This document shows positions 15,772 to 25,101 of a DNA stretch of 40,192 nucleotides, in pieces. A program made the position numbers and the translations under genes. The notes beneath the pieces were generated by a model. It was not told the DNA's origin, made no database searches, and saw nothing but the letters and a program-made list of their open reading frames with translations. The stretch comes from Acrocarpospora phusangensis. Its GTDB lineage: Bacteria > Actinomycetota > Actinomycetes > Streptosporangiales > Streptosporangiaceae. Where the stretch lies: the NCBI RefSeq assembly GCF_016862995.1, contig NZ_BOOA01000070.1, positions 1 through 40,192 of the forward strand, given 5' to 3'. Numbering within the stretch: position 1 is the stretch's first letter; every line of letters starts with the position of its first letter.

Positions 15772-16506
15772 GTGGTGCAGCGCCTTCGTGTGCGTTACGC
15801 CAAGCGCGGACGGTTGCGCTTCACCAGCCACCGCGACATCTCCCGCGCGCTCGAACGAGCGGTGCGGCGAGCCGGTATCCCGGTGGCGTACAGCGCGGGG
15901 TTCAGTCCACATCCGAAGATCTCTTACGCCGGAGCCGCCCCGACCGGGGTGGCGAGCGAGGCCGAGTACCTGGAGATCGGGGTGAGCCGCGCGTGCGATC
16001 CGCAGCGGCTGCGCGCCGACCTGGACTCCTCGCTTCCGCCGGGCTTGGACGTGCTCGACGTGGTCGAAGCACACGCGGGGAGCCTGGCAGACCGGCTGGA
16101 GGGGTCGATGTGGGAGGTGCGGCTGACCGGGGTGGACCCGGGCGAGGCCGCATCGGCGGTGGCGGCGTTTCTGGCCGCGCCGAGTGTGGAAGTGGAGCGC
16201 CTGACCAAGAAGGGGATGCGTGCGTTCGACGCGCGCCAGGCGGTCCAAACCCTCACCGTGGCGGCTGCCGCGGATGGAACGGCAGGTCAGGAGCCGTTTC
16301 CTTCGTGTGTCATACTTCGCATGGTTGTTCGGCACGAAACTCCTGCCGTTCGGCCCGATGACGTGCTCATGGGTTTGCGTCTCGTGGCAGGCTTCGCGCC
16401 GCCGTCACCCCCCGCGGTGACCAGGCTGGCGCAGGGGCCGCTCGACGCGATGACCGGTGAGCCCGCCGATCCGCTCGAACTCGACCGGGTTGGTGGAGAC
16501 CTATAG
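15772..16506 (+). CDS. TIGR03936/DUF2344 protein, radical SAM partner
   Basis: A 244-residue protein with the family hallmarks RLRVRYAKRGRLRFTSHRD, an LERAVRRAGIPVAYSAGF-like segment, PHPKISYA and EAEYLEI. It belongs with the preceding TIGR03960 radical SAM protein, and in some bacteria the two are one polypeptide. Function is unestablished; partnership in the same reaction is inferred from linkage. GTG 15772 is the first standard start. The frame stays open to 15688 without ATG, GTG or TTG, yet the codons from CTG 15736 (LKPVPDGPPPAP) look like a Pro-rich extension, so a CTG start with GGAAGG 11 nt upstream is possible. Its C-terminal part (about residues 155-244) is less conserved in style. 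Confidence 0.88.
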   Translation: MVQRLRVRYAKRGRLRFTSHRDISRALERAVRRAGIPVAYSAGFSPHPKISYAGAAPTGVASEAEYLEIGVSRACDPQRLRADLDSSLPPGLDVLDVVEAHAGSLADRLEGSMWEVRLTGVDPGEAASAVAAFLAAPSVEVERLTKKGMRAFDARQAVQTLTVAAAADGTAGQEPFPSCVILRMVVRHETPAVRPDDVLMGLRLVAGFAPPSPPAVTRLAQGPLDAMTGEPADPLELDRVGGDL

Positions 16507-16609
16507 GACTTGCCGCCGCGGCCCCGTGAGGAGGCCAGGCGGACCGCGAGAGACGAATGCTCCCGCGCGGCGCGGAAACGTGCCCGGGAGCTGACGGGAG
16601 AGCGCCCGC

Positions 16610-19462
16610 ATGCTCGACAACGAGCCAACTGTCGGCGATACGACAACAGAACAGAACAACACGACTACCGAGCGAACCGAGGCCCCGGTGCGCCGCCGGG
16701 CCAGCCGCCCGGCGGGCCCGCCGCCCGAGCCTGACGACATCCCGTCGGCTCCGGCGATCCAGGCCGCCGCCGCCCAGGCACTCGCGGGCACGGCGGTCGC
16801 GGAAAAACCGAAGAGGACGCGCACCAGGCGGACGGCGGAGCCGGTCGCCGTCGAGGTGACCCCCGAGACGGCGGTCACGGAAACCGCTGCCCCCGAAGCG
16901 GCCGAGGTCGCCGAGAAGCCCAAGCGGGCCACCCGGCGCAGGACGAAGGCCGCGGACGTCACGCCGGACGACACCACGAGCGCCGAGAAGGCCGCTGAGA
17001 ATGCCGTCGGCGCCGCCCTGGAGGCCGCTCCCGGCGCGGCCGAGGAGCCGGTGAAGCCGGCTCGGCGTACCCGCACCCGCAAGAAGGCCGAACCGGTCGC
17101 GGAGACCACCGAGGTCGGCGAGACGGCTGAGGCCGCTGAGGTCGCTGAGACCACCGCGACCCCCGAGCCCGCGATCGAGGAGGCCCCGGTCAAGCGCCGG
17201 CGCACCCGCAAGAAGGACGACGTCGCGGAGCACCGTACGGAACGATCCAGCGCGATGAGCGCCGCGGAGGCCGAGGTGGCCGCCGCGATGATGTTCGCCC
17301 TGCCCGCCGAGGAGCCGCTGGACGACGAGCCCGCCGGGGAGGACCTGGACGAGGAGCCGTCCCCGCAGGCGCGGGTGGTGGCCGACCCGTTCGGGCTGTC
17401 GGCCATTCGCCAGCCGGACGTGCCGTCGGTGACCTTCCAGGCGCCCGCCGCCGTGTTCCAGCCGCTGTTCCAGGCGCCTGACCCGTTCGCGGCCGTACAG
17501 GTGCCGGTGAAGCAGGCGCCGGTGAAGCCGGAAGAGCCGGTGGAGGAGCCGGAGCCGGCGACCGCCGAGGCGGAGGAGGCCGAGGAGAGCGACGAGGAGG
17601 CCGGCGAGGACGGTTCCCGCCGCCGGCGTCGCCGCAGGGGCGGCCGGGGCCGGGGCAGGGCCCGCGACACCGACGAGCAGGGCGAGGACGAGAGCGCCGA
17701 GGAGGAGCCCGGCGAGGAGGAGGACGCGCAGGCCGCGTCCGCCGACGAGGAGGGCGAGACCACGGGTTCCCGGCGTCGCCGCAGGCGGCGCAGGCGCGGC
17801 ACCGACGACGCCGAGCCGATCAGCGACGACCCGCCGAACACGGTGGTCAGGATCCGCGCGCCGCGCGCCGGCCGGACCGCCGTGGCCACCACCACGTCCG
17901 TGGACGAGGTGCAGGGCTTCCGCGGCTCCACCCGCCTGGAGGCGAAGAAGCAGCGCCGCCGCGAGGGCCGCGAGATGGGCCGCCGCCGCCCGCCGATCAT
18001 CACCGAGTCGGAGTTCCTGGCCCGGCGTGAGGCCGTCGAGCGGGTCATGGTGGTCCGCAGGCACGGCGGCCGTACCCAGATCGCCGTGCTGGAGGACGGC
18101 GTGCTGGTCGAGCACTACGTGGACCGCGAGTCCAGCCAGTCGTACGTCGGGAACGTGTACCTGGGCAAGGTGCAGAACGTGCTGCCGTCGATGGAGGCGG
18201 CGTTCGTGGACATCGGCAAGGGCCGCAACGCGGTGCTGTACGCCGGTGAGGTGAACTTCGACACCGCCGGTCTGGAGGGCCAGCCGCGCCGGATCGAGGC
18301 CGCGCTCAAGTCCGGCCAGCCGGTGCTCGTGCAGGTCACCAAGGACCCCATGGGCCACAAGGGCGCCCGCCTGACCTCGCAGATCAGCCTGCCCGGCAGG
18401 TACCTGGTCTACGTGCCGGACGGTTCCATGACCGGCATCTCGCGCAAGCTCCCGGACAAGGAGCGCACCCGCCTCAAGCAGATCCTGCGCAAGGTGATGC
18501 CGGAGAACGCGGGCGTGATCGTGCGGACCGCCGCCGAGGGCGCCTCCGAGGACGAGCTGTCCAGGGACGTGGCGCGGCTGTCGGCGCAGTGGGAGGCGAT
18601 CCAGCGCAAGGCCAAGTCGGCCAGCCCGCCCGAGCTGCTGTCGGGTGAGCCCGACCTGACCGTGCGCGTGGTCCGGGACGTGTTCAACGAGGACTTCGCG
18701 TCGCTGGTCGTCTCCGGCGACGAGGTCTGGTCGGACGTGGAGGACTACGTCAGCCACGTCGCCCCGCACCTGGCCGAGCGGCTGTCCCGGTGGGACGAGC
18801 CGGGCGACGTGTTCGCCGCCTACCGGGTGGACGAGCAGATCGCCAAGGCGATGGAGCGCAAGGTCTGGCTGCCCTCCGGCGGCTCGCTGGTGATCGACAG
18901 GACCGAGGCGATGACCGTCGTCGACGTCAACACCGGCAAGTTCACCGGCCACGGCGGCAACCTGGAGGAGACCGTCACCAGGAACAACCTGGAGGCGGCC
19001 GAGGAGATCGTGCGCCAGCTGCGGCTGCGCGACGTCGGCGGCATCATCGTCATCGACTTCATCGACATGGTGCTGGAGAGCAACCGCGACCTGGTGCTGC
19101 GGCGGCTGCTGGAGTGCCTGGCCCGGGACCGGACCAAGCACCAGGTGGCCGAGGTCACCTCGCTGGGCCTGGTGCAGATGACCCGCAAGCGGGTCGGCCA
19201 GGGCCTGCTGGAGGCGTTCTCCACGCCCTGCGACTGCTGCCACGGCCGCGGCCTGATCGTCTCCACCGAGCCGGTCGAGGCCAAGCCGGAGCCGCGGGGC
19301 ACGCAGGGCAAGATGGCCATCGAGAAGGCGGTCGCGGAGAAGCTCGGCGACGGCGCGGCCGTGGTGGCCGCCGACGACGGCCGGGAGAGCGTCACCGACA
19401 GCTTCGACGAGGGGCAGCCGAGGGGGCGGCGACGCTCCCGGCGGTCCAGATCGGCGGACTGA
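16610..19462 (+). CDS. rne: Ribonuclease E/G family endoribonuclease
   Basis: A 950-residue RNase E/G that processes rRNA and starts mRNA decay. Residues 1-470 are a low-complexity tail of alternating acidic (EEAEESDEE) and Arg-rich (RRRRRRGGRGRGRAR) runs, placed at the N terminus as in Streptomyces rather than at the C terminus as in E. coli, and likely the scaffold and RNA-binding part. The catalytic half begins near residue 480 with an S1 domain (SYVGNVYLGKV), then the DNase I-like metal site with D772 in VVDVNTGK and the D816/D819 pair in VIDFIDM, and the Zn-link C874-D-C-C877. ATG 16610 has GGGAG 9 nt upstream. It directly precedes rplU-rpmA, the standard actinobacterial order. Confidence 0.93.
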   Translation: MLDNEPTVGDTTTEQNNTTTERTEAPVRRRASRPAGPPPEPDDIPSAPAIQAAAAQALAGTAVAEKPKRTRTRRTAEPVAVEVTPETAVTETAAPEAAEVAEKPKRATRRRTKAADVTPDDTTSAEKAAENAVGAALEAAPGAAEEPVKPARRTRTRKKAEPVAETTEVGETAEAAEVAETTATPEPAIEEAPVKRRRTRKKDDVAEHRTERSSAMSAAEAEVAAAMMFALPAEEPLDDEPAGEDLDEEPSPQARVVADPFGLSAIRQPDVPSVTFQAPAAVFQPLFQAPDPFAAVQVPVKQAPVKPEEPVEEPEPATAEAEEAEESDEEAGEDGSRRRRRRRGGRGRGRARDTDEQGEDESAEEEPGEEEDAQAASADEEGETTGSRRRRRRRRRGTDDAEPISDDPPNTVVRIRAPRAGRTAVATTTSVDEVQGFRGSTRLEAKKQRRREGREMGRRRPPIITESEFLARREAVERVMVVRRHGGRTQIAVLEDGVLVEHYVDRESSQSYVGNVYLGKVQNVLPSMEAAFVDIGKGRNAVLYAGEVNFDTAGLEGQPRRIEAALKSGQPVLVQVTKDPMGHKGARLTSQISLPGRYLVYVPDGSMTGISRKLPDKERTRLKQILRKVMPENAGVIVRTAAEGASEDELSRDVARLSAQWEAIQRKAKSASPPELLSGEPDLTVRVVRDVFNEDFASLVVSGDEVWSDVEDYVSHVAPHLAERLSRWDEPGDVFAAYRVDEQIAKAMERKVWLPSGGSLVIDRTEAMTVVDVNTGKFTGHGGNLEETVTRNNLEAAEEIVRQLRLRDVGGIIVIDFIDMVLESNRDLVLRRLLECLARDRTKHQVAEVTSLGLVQMTRKRVGQGLLEAFSTPCDCCHGRGLIVSTEPVEAKPEPRGTQGKMAIEKAVAEKLGDGAAVVAADDGRESVTDSFDEGQPRGRRRSRRSRSAD

Positions 19463-19495
19463 GACAGACTTCCTAGCTCCGGTGTTCCGCCCGGT

Positions 19496-19525
19496 TCGAC
19501 CTCGGTCCCGATAATCCGGTACCCT
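19496..19525 (+). promoter_or_regulatory. Putative rplU-rpmA promoter
   Basis: TCGACC (19496-19501) and TACCCT (19520-19525) are 18 nt apart in the 183-nt gap after rne. This would give a leader of about 115 nt before rplU. GATAAT at 19510 is an alternative -10 without a spaced -35. Confidence 0.4.
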
Positions 19526-19645
19526 AGTCAATCGGTGCGCCTGGTGGCGTGCCTGGCTTCGCGCGCTCCCCTGGTCCGCCGGCAATACGTATCCAGCGAT
19601 CGGGTGTCGAGGCGCAGCATCCAGCAGACAAGAAGGGTTTCCGCG
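19526..19645 (+). other. rplU 5' leader
   Basis: A noncoding stretch of about 120 nt with a small palindrome (ATACGTAT) and AGAAGGG at 19631-19637 as the rplU ribosome binding site. L21 operons often have regulatory leaders, but I cannot assign this one to a known leader family. Confidence 0.3.
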
Positions 19646-19960
19646 GTGTACGCGATCGTTCGTTGCGGCGGCAGGCAGCAGAAGGTCTCCGTGGGAGACG
19701 TCATCGAGGTGGACACGGTCGCCGGTGAGATCGGTTCCACGTTTGCGCTGCCGGCGATTCTCGTCGTCAACGACGGCGATGTCACCACCGACCCGGCCGC
19801 TCTCGGCAAGTTCCAGGTGACCGCCGAGATTCTCGGCGAGACCAAGGGTCCGAAGATCCGCATTCTCAAGTACAAGAACAAGACCGGTTACAAGAAGCGC
19901 CAGGGCCACCGCCAGCGGTACACCCAGGTGAAGGTCACCGGCATCAACCCTGGGAAGTAG
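19646..19960 (+). CDS. rplU: 50S ribosomal protein L21
   Basis: The 104-residue protein begins with GTG and reads [17 protein letters not shown], the invariant L21 start. The basic [21 protein letters not shown] region that binds 23S rRNA is near residues 70-90. AGAAGGG lies 8 nt upstream. The 37-codon open extension upstream falls in the leader and is rejected. It is followed 6 nt later by rpmA, as in nearly all bacteria. Confidence 0.97.
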   Translation: MYAIVRCGGRQQKVSVGDVIEVDTVAGEIGSTFALPAILVVNDGDVTTDPAALGKFQVTAEILGETKGPKIRILKYKNKTGYKKRQGHRQRYTQVKVTGINPGK

Positions 19961-19966
19961 GCAGTC

Positions 19967-20224
19967 ATGGCACACAAGAAGGGCGCCTCGTCCACCCGGA
20001 ACGGCCGCGACTCCAACGCCCAGCGTCTCGGAGTCAAGCGTTTCGGCGGTGAGCTCGTGAACGCCGGTGAGATCATCATCCGGCAGCGCGGCACCCACCA
20101 CCACCCCGGCGACAACGTCGGCCGTGGCGGCGACGACACGCTGTTCGCGCTGGTCGCGGGCCACGTGCAGTTCGGTCGCAAGCGCGGTCGTCGCGCGGTG
20201 AGCATCATCCCGGTCGCGGAGTAA
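19967..20224 (+). CDS. rpmA: 50S ribosomal protein L27
   Basis: An 85-residue L27 beginning [20 protein letters not shown], whose flexible N-terminal tail reaches the peptidyl-transferase centre. The [20 protein letters not shown] core is canonical. No staphylococcal-type N-terminal cleavage extension is present. It is co-transcribed with rplU and ends 13 nt before a 16-bp terminator hairpin. Confidence 0.97.
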   Translation: MAHKKGASSTRNGRDSNAQRLGVKRFGGELVNAGEIIIRQRGTHHHPGDNVGRGGDDTLFALVAGHVQFGRKRGRRAVSIIPVAE

Positions 20225-20237
20225 ATCCCGCGAAGAA

Positions 20238-20271
20238 CGACGAGAGACCCGAGCCCTCGGGTTTCTCGTCG
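20238..20271 (+). terminator. 16-bp hairpin after rpmA
   Basis: Sixteen consecutive pairs (one G-T) between 20238-20253 and 20256-20271 with a CC apex. No T-run follows directly, and a second hairpin with a T-rich tail starts 12 nt later. Confidence 0.75.
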
Positions 20272-20282
20272 AGACCGGAGGA

Positions 20283-20325
20283 CGAGGCGGGTCGGTGAGT
20301 CCGATCCGCCTCGTTTCATTTTTCT
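20283..20325 (+). terminator. Second terminator, 14 nt before obgE
   Basis: A 13-bp stem (20283-20295 with 20301-20313, one G-T pair), 5-nt loop TGAGT, then TTTCATTTTTCT. It is a classical intrinsic terminator and leaves only 14 nt before the obgE start. Confidence 0.8.
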
Positions 20326-20339
20326 AGGGGAAGCAGGCC

Positions 20340-21689
20340 ATGGCTGATTTCGTCGACCACGTCATCTTGCACATCAAGGCGGGTGACGGCGGCCACGGCT
20401 GCGCTTCCATCCACCGCGAGAAGTTCAAGCCGCTGGGCGGCCCCGACGGGGGCAACGGCGGCCCGGGCGGCAACGTGATCCTGGAGGTGGACCCCAACAC
20501 CTCGACGTTGCTGGAGTACCACCACCGGCCACACCGCAAGGCGGGCAACGGCAAGCAGGGCGCGGGTTCGAACCGGGACGGCGCCCGCGGCGAGGACGTG
20601 ATCCTCCCGGTCCCCAACGGCACCGTGGTGAAGGACGCCCGTACGGGGGAGGTGCTGGTGGACCTGATCGGCGCCGGCACCCGCTACGTGGCGGCGCAGG
20701 GCGGTTTCGGCGGGCTCGGCAACGCCGCGCTGGCCACCTCCAAGCGCAAGGCGCCCGGATTCGCGCTGCTGGGGGAGCCCGGCGACGCCGCCGACATCAC
20801 GCTGGAGCTGAAGACCGTCGCGGACGTCGCGCTGGTCGGCTTCCCCAACGCCGGCAAGTCCTCGCTGATCGCGGCGCTCTCCGCGGCCCGGCCGAAGATC
20901 GCGAACTATCCGTTCACGACGCTCATCCCGAACCTGGGCGTGGTCACGGCGGGCGACGTCGTCTACACCGTGGCGGACGTGCCGGGGCTCATTCCCGGCG
21001 CCTCCGAGGGCAAGGGCCTCGGGCACGAGTTCCTGCGCCACGTGGAGCGCTGCTCCACGATCGTGCACGTGCTCGACTGCGCCACCCTGGACCCCGGGCG
21101 CGACCCGGTCTCCGACTTCGAGGTCATCGAGGCCGAACTGGCCGCGTACGGCTCGTTGCAGGATCGGCCGCGCATGGTCGTGCTCAACAAGGTGGACGTG
21201 CCGGACGCGCGCGAGCTGGCCGATCTGGTCAAACCGCTGCTGGCCGAGCGCGGGATGCGGGTGTTCGAGATCTCCGCGGCGTCCCATGAGGGGCTCAACC
21301 CCTTGGCGTACGCGATGGCGGAGATGGTGGCGCGGGCCCGCGCCGAGAAGCCGGTCGAGGAGCCGACGCGGCTGGTCATCCGGCCCAAGCAGCTCGGCGA
21401 GGCCGGATTCGCGCTGCGCCGGGTCAACGAGAGCACCTTCCAGCTCACCGGCGAGAAGCCGGAGCGCTGGATCCGGCAGACCGACTTCACCAACGACGAG
21501 GCCGTCGGCTACCTGGCCGACCGGCTGGAGCGGCTGGGCGTCGAGGAGGCGCTCATCGAGGCGGGCGCCGACGCGGGCGTCGAGGTGATCATCGGGTCGA
21601 TGGAGAACGGCTATATCTTCGACTGGCGGCCCTCGGAGGCCGCCCAGACCCGCATCGGCGGCCCCAGGGGCACCGACAACCGGCTGTAG
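20340..21689 (+). CDS. obgE: Obg family GTPase (CgtA)
   Basis: A 449-residue GTPase involved in 50S maturation and stress or developmental control. Domains are the Gly-rich Obg fold (about 1-160, with [14 protein letters not shown]), a G domain with G1 [10 protein letters not shown] at 167, G2 NYPFTTL, G3 DVPG at 213 and G4 NKVD at 283, and a C-terminal OCT domain ending DWRPSE. The ribosome binding site AGGGGAAG sits 7 nt before ATG 20340. Two hairpins stand directly upstream with no room for a promoter between them and the ribosome binding site, so expression probably depends on read-through or on a promoter within the hairpins. Confidence 0.96.
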   Translation: MADFVDHVILHIKAGDGGHGCASIHREKFKPLGGPDGGNGGPGGNVILEVDPNTSTLLEYHHRPHRKAGNGKQGAGSNRDGARGEDVILPVPNGTVVKDARTGEVLVDLIGAGTRYVAAQGGFGGLGNAALATSKRKAPGFALLGEPGDAADITLELKTVADVALVGFPNAGKSSLIAALSAARPKIANYPFTTLIPNLGVVTAGDVVYTVADVPGLIPGASEGKGLGHEFLRHVERCSTIVHVLDCATLDPGRDPVSDFEVIEAELAAYGSLQDRPRMVVLNKVDVPDARELADLVKPLLAERGMRVFEISAASHEGLNPLAYAMAEMVARARAEKPVEEPTRLVIRPKQLGEAGFALRRVNESTFQLTGEKPERWIRQTDFTNDEAVGYLADRLERLGVEEALIEAGADAGVEVIIGSMENGYIFDWRPSEAAQTRIGGPRGTDNRL

Positions 21690-21702
21690 GTAGAGGAGCC
21701 GC

Positions 21703-22842
21703 GTGGGCGAAAGGAGCTTCGTGGGCAGGGACAGGGTCCGTAGCGCAGCGCGGATGGTGGTCAAGGTGGGGTCCTCCTCGCTGACCACCCCGCAGGGCAT
21801 GATCGACGTCGACCGGGTGGACGCCCTGGTGGACGTGCTCGCCGCCCGCCGCCAGACGGGCACGCAGGTCGTCCTGGTCTCCTCCGGGGCGATCGCCGCC
21901 GGGCTGGGGCCGCTCGGCCTGCGGGCCAGGCCCAAGGACCTGGCCACCCAGCAGGCCGCCGCCTCGGTCGGCCAGGGCGTGCTGATCGCCCGCTACACCT
22001 CCTCCTTCGCCCGGTACGGCCTGCGCGTCGGCCAGGTCCTGCTCACCGCCGACGACATGATGCGCCGCTCGCACCACCGCAACGCGCAGCGCACCCTGGC
22101 CCGGCTGCTCGAACTGGGCATCGTCCCGGTGGTCAACGAGAACGACACGGTGGCCACCGACGAGATCCGGTTCGGCGACAACGACCGGCTGGCCGCCCTG
22201 GTCGCGCACCTGACCCACGCCGACGCGATGGTGCTCCTCTCCGACGTGGACGCGCTCTACGACGGCGACCCGCGCAAGGCCGGCTCGGCCAGGATCGCCG
22301 AAGTGCGCGGTCCGGAGGACCTGGAGGGGGTCGAGCTCGGCAGCGGCGGCAGCGTCGGCACCGGCGGCATGGTCACCAAGGTGCAGGCCGCCAAGATCGC
22401 CACTGGCGCGGGCGTCCCGGTGGTGCTGACCGCCGCCGCGCACGCCGCGCACGCGCTGGCCGGCGCGGACGTCGGCACCTACTTCCACCCGGGCGGGCGC
22501 CACCCCGGCACCCGCCTGCTCTGGCTGGCGCACGCCGCGACCGGCCGGGGGCGTCTGCACCTGGACGGGGGCGCGGTCGCCGCCGTCGTGGAGCGCCGCA
22601 TGTCGCTGCTCCCCGCCGGGGTGCTGAAGGTCGAAGGCGACTTCGCCGCCGGCGACCCCGTAGACCTGTACGGCCCGAGCGGCCACCCGGTCGCCCGCGG
22701 CCTGGTCAACTTCGACGCCGGGGAGATCCCCGACCTGCTCGGCCGCTCCACCCGCGAACTGGCCAGCGCGCTCGGCCCGGAGTACGAGCGCGAGCTGATC
22801 CACCGTGACGACATCGTCATACTCGAGCCGCACGTCCACTGA
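21703..22842 (+). CDS. proB: Glutamate 5-kinase
   Basis: ProB phosphorylates glutamate, the first step of proline synthesis. It is a 379-residue protein with an amino-acid kinase domain ([10 protein letters not shown] near residue 20, [43 protein letters not shown]) and a C-terminal PUA domain ([16 protein letters not shown]). GTG 21703 is preceded by GAGGAG. GTG 21721, with AGGAG 5 nt before it, is an equally good start that would drop six residues. It lies 13 nt after obgE, so the pair is likely one transcript. Confidence 0.96.
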   Translation: MGERSFVGRDRVRSAARMVVKVGSSSLTTPQGMIDVDRVDALVDVLAARRQTGTQVVLVSSGAIAAGLGPLGLRARPKDLATQQAAASVGQGVLIARYTSSFARYGLRVGQVLLTADDMMRRSHHRNAQRTLARLLELGIVPVVNENDTVATDEIRFGDNDRLAALVAHLTHADAMVLLSDVDALYDGDPRKAGSARIAEVRGPEDLEGVELGSGGSVGTGGMVTKVQAAKIATGAGVPVVLTAAAHAAHALAGADVGTYFHPGGRHPGTRLLWLAHAATGRGRLHLDGGAVAAVVERRMSLLPAGVLKVEGDFAAGDPVDLYGPSGHPVARGLVNFDAGEIPDLLGRSTRELASALGPEYERELIHRDDIVILEPHVH

Positions 22843-22856
22843 CGGAGGTATCCGCG

Positions 22857-24104
22857 ATGAGTGAGTTTCTGAAGGTCGCCCAGGCGGCGAAGGACGCCGC
22901 CCAGCTGCTGGCTCCGCTCCCGCGCGGCCCGAAGGACCGCGCCCTGCGGGCCATCGCGGACGCCCTGGTGGCCAGGACGGCGGAGATCGTGGCCGCCAAC
23001 GCCGAGGACGTGGCCAAGGCCAGGGAGGCGGGCACGTCGGAGGCGATGATCGACCGGCTGCGGCTGGACGCGGCCCGGGTGGAGAAGATCGCGGGCGCGG
23101 TCCGGGAGGTCGCCGACCTGCCCGACCCGGTGGGCGAGGTGGTGCGCGGGAGCACGCTGCCGAACGGGCTGGAGTTGCGGCAGCTGCGGGTGCCGCTGGG
23201 CGTGATCGGGATCATCTACGAGGGCCGTCCGAACGTGACCGTGGACGCGGCGGCGCTCTGCCTGAAGAGCGGCAACGCGGTGCTGCTGCGGGGGTCGTCC
23301 AGCGCGTACGCGTCGAACACGGTGCTGGTGCGGGTGATGCAGGAGGCGCTGGCGGAGACCGAGGTGCCCGCCGGGGCGGTGCAGCTGGTGCCGGGCCTGA
23401 CCAGGGACTCGGTCAAGGAGCTGATGCGGGCGCGCGGCCTGGTGGACGTGCTGATCCCGCGTGGCGGCGCGTCGCTGATCAACAGCGTGGTGGAGGAGTC
23501 CACGGTCCCGGTGATCGAGACCGGGGTGGGCACCTGCCACGTCTACGTGGACGCCGACGCCGACCAGGATATGGCGCTGTCCATCCTGATCAACGCCAAG
23601 GCGCAGCGCCCGTCGGTGTGCAACGCCGCCGAGACGTTCCTGGTGCACGCGGACATCGCCGACGAGTTCGTGCCGAAGGCCCTGGCGGCGCTCAAGAACG
23701 CCGGCGTCACCGTGCACGGCGACCCGGCGATCGCCGCCTACAGCCCCGACGTGGTCCCGGCCACCGAGGACGACTTCTACGCCGAGTACCTGTCCCTGGA
23801 CATCGCCGCGGCCGTCGTCGGCTCACTCGACGAGGCCGTCGCCCACATCCGCCGGTACGGCTCCGCCCACACCGACGCCATCATCACCCGGTCCCAGCCG
23901 GCGGCGCGGCGTTTCACGGCGCTGGTCGACTCGGCGGCGGTCGCCGTGAACGCCTCCACGCGCTTCACCGACGGCGGCGAGTTCGGGTTCGGCGCGGAGA
24001 TCGGCATCTCCACCCAGAAGCTGCACTCCCGCGGCCCGATGGGCCTGCCGGAGCTGACCTCCACCAAGTGGATCTACACCGGCGACGGGCACATCCGCAC
24101 CTAG
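22857..24104 (+). CDS. proA: Glutamate-5-semialdehyde dehydrogenase (gamma-glutamyl phosphate reductase)
   Basis: ProA reduces gamma-glutamyl phosphate with NADPH, the second step of proline synthesis. The 415-residue aldehyde-dehydrogenase-fold protein has the [19 protein letters not shown] signature, the nucleotide-binding [11 protein letters not shown] region, [16 protein letters not shown], and the catalytic Cys in [12 protein letters not shown]. It ends with [17 protein letters not shown]-like conserved residues. ATG 22857 is 14 nt after proB, with GGAGGT just upstream. Its TAG stop overlaps the stop of the convergent regulator gene in a shared CTAG. Confidence 0.97.
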   Translation: MSEFLKVAQAAKDAAQLLAPLPRGPKDRALRAIADALVARTAEIVAANAEDVAKAREAGTSEAMIDRLRLDAARVEKIAGAVREVADLPDPVGEVVRGSTLPNGLELRQLRVPLGVIGIIYEGRPNVTVDAAALCLKSGNAVLLRGSSSAYASNTVLVRVMQEALAETEVPAGAVQLVPGLTRDSVKELMRARGLVDVLIPRGGASLINSVVEESTVPVIETGVGTCHVYVDADADQDMALSILINAKAQRPSVCNAAETFLVHADIADEFVPKALAALKNAGVTVHGDPAIAAYSPDVVPATEDDFYAEYLSLDIAAAVVGSLDEAVAHIRRYGSAHTDAIITRSQPAARRFTALVDSAAVAVNASTRFTDGGEFGFGAEIGISTQKLHSRGPMGLPELTSTKWIYTGDGHIRT

Positions 24105-24751
24105 ACCGCGGCGGCGACCAGCCGGCGGGATCCCAGGCCGGCGTCGCGGGCCAGCAGGGCGGCGTCCACCCTGCTGTCCGCCTCCAGCTTGCTGAGCACG
24201 TTGCTGACGTGGTTGCGCACGGTCTTCGGCGCCAGGTGGAGCTCGCGGGCGATCTCGGCGTTGGAGCGGCCGTCCGCCAGCCGCTCCAGCACCTCGTGCT
24301 CGCGCTGGGTCAGCCCGGGAAAGGGGCTGGACGGGGACCTGCCGGTCATCCGGGCCAGCACGCTGGGGCCCAGGCCGGGGCCGAACACCAGGTGACCCAG
24401 GGCCACCGACCGCACGGCCGCGGCGATCTCGCCGGGGCTCGCGCCCTTCAGCAGGTAGCCCTGGGCGCCCGCGCGCAGGGCCGCGACCAGGTCGGCATCG
24501 TTGTCGGACTGGCCCAGCGCCAGCACCCGTACGCCGGGGCAGCGGCGGCTCAGGTACTCCAGCGCGTCCAGCATGCCCAGGTCGATGAGGACCACGTCGG
24601 GGTGAAGGCGGACGGAGAGCCGGAGCGCGTCCAGGGAGTCGGCGGCGGTACCGATCACGGTGATGCCGCTCTCGCGCTCCAGGGCGAAACGGATTCCCTC
24701 CGCGTACAGCGGATGCCGGTCCGCCACGACCGCGGTGATGGTGCCGCTCAT
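24101..24751 (-). CDS. Orphan NarL/LuxR-family response regulator with an altered receiver
   Basis: A 216-residue protein: receiver domain (about 5-120) and LuxR-type helix-turn-helix (about 145-205, [36 protein letters not shown]). The phospho-acceptor Asp in VVLIDLGM and the Lys in GYLLKGAS are kept, but the usual acidic pair reads ADRHP, with only one Asp, and the switch Thr/Ser position in VLALGQSD is Gly. Phosphorylation may be weak or dispensable. There is no kinase next to it. ATG 24751 has GGAGGAG directly upstream. The longer frame to 24910 would translate the 9-nt repeats and is rejected. Targets are unknown. Confidence 0.85.
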   Translation of the reverse strand: MSGTITAVVADRHPLYAEGIRFALERESGITVIGTAADSLDALRLSVRLHPDVVLIDLGMLDALEYLSRRCPGVRVLALGQSDNDADLVAALRAGAQGYLLKGASPGEIAAAVRSVALGHLVFGPGLGPSVLARMTGRSPSSPFPGLTQREHEVLERLADGRSNAEIARELHLAPKTVRNHVSNVLSKLEADSRVDAALLARDAGLGSRRLVAAAV

Positions 24752-24775
24752 TTCTCCTCCAACCGACGACGCCCT

Positions 24776-24820
24776 GATCGTCCAGATCGTCCAGATCGTC
24801 CAGATCGACCTGATCGAATG
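24776..24820. repeat. 9-nt tandem repeat upstream of the response regulator
   Basis: GATCGTCCA occurs three times in a row (24776-24802), then GATCGACCT and GATCGAATG, giving five in-phase units. It lies 25-70 nt upstream of the regulator start on its promoter side and could be a multi-site operator. Confidence 0.7.
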
Positions 24821-24918
24821 GTGGACCGGAGGTCTTGGGAACGACTTGGCGGTCACTAGCGGGGCAGGACGCGTGTCGCTCCCGGTGACGTTCCGCGAGG
24901 TCAATTTCACTTGCTGTC

Positions 24919-25101
24919 ATGGACATACTTATCGCGCTGGGCTTCGTGGTGGTGGTGCTGGTGGTGGCCGACCGGCTGTTGCTGCTGCTGGAGAGCCACG
25001 GTCATCTGAACTGGCGCAGGACGGGACGGAAGAAGCTGCCCGAGGAGCCGGGCGTGGGCCTGGAGAAGCTGCTCGAGGAGCCGGTCGGGGAGCGCCGGTG
25101 A
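24919..25101 (+). CDS. Small single-pass membrane protein
   Basis: A 60-residue protein with one N-terminal membrane helix (MDILIALGFVVVVLVVADRL) and a charged cytoplasmic tail (HLNWRRTGRKKLPEEPG). I do not know a function. It overlaps the DoxX gene by GTGA, so the two are translationally coupled. No close ribosome binding site is visible before ATG 24919. Confidence 0.65.
   Translation: MDILIALGFVVVVLVVADRLLLLLESHGHLNWRRTGRKKLPEEPGVGLEKLLEEPVGERR

Noticed and set aside
13066-16335. 1089-codon open frame on the minus strand
   Set aside because: It covers the kinase, radical SAM and DUF2344 genes on the other strand, all with clear family motifs.
19463-19645. tRNA or other structured RNA gene in the gap before rplU
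   Set aside because: No cloverleaf with an anticodon stem or GTTC loop could be formed by eye. It is treated as a leader only.
16367-20164. 1265-codon open frame on the minus strand
   Set aside because: It is antisense to rne, rplU and rpmA, which are certain. Its His/Leu/Gly-rich composition is typical of a shadow frame.
24752-24910. 53-residue extension of the orphan regulator
   Set aside because: It translates the 9-nt repeats as IWT units, and GGAGGAG stands immediately before ATG 24751.
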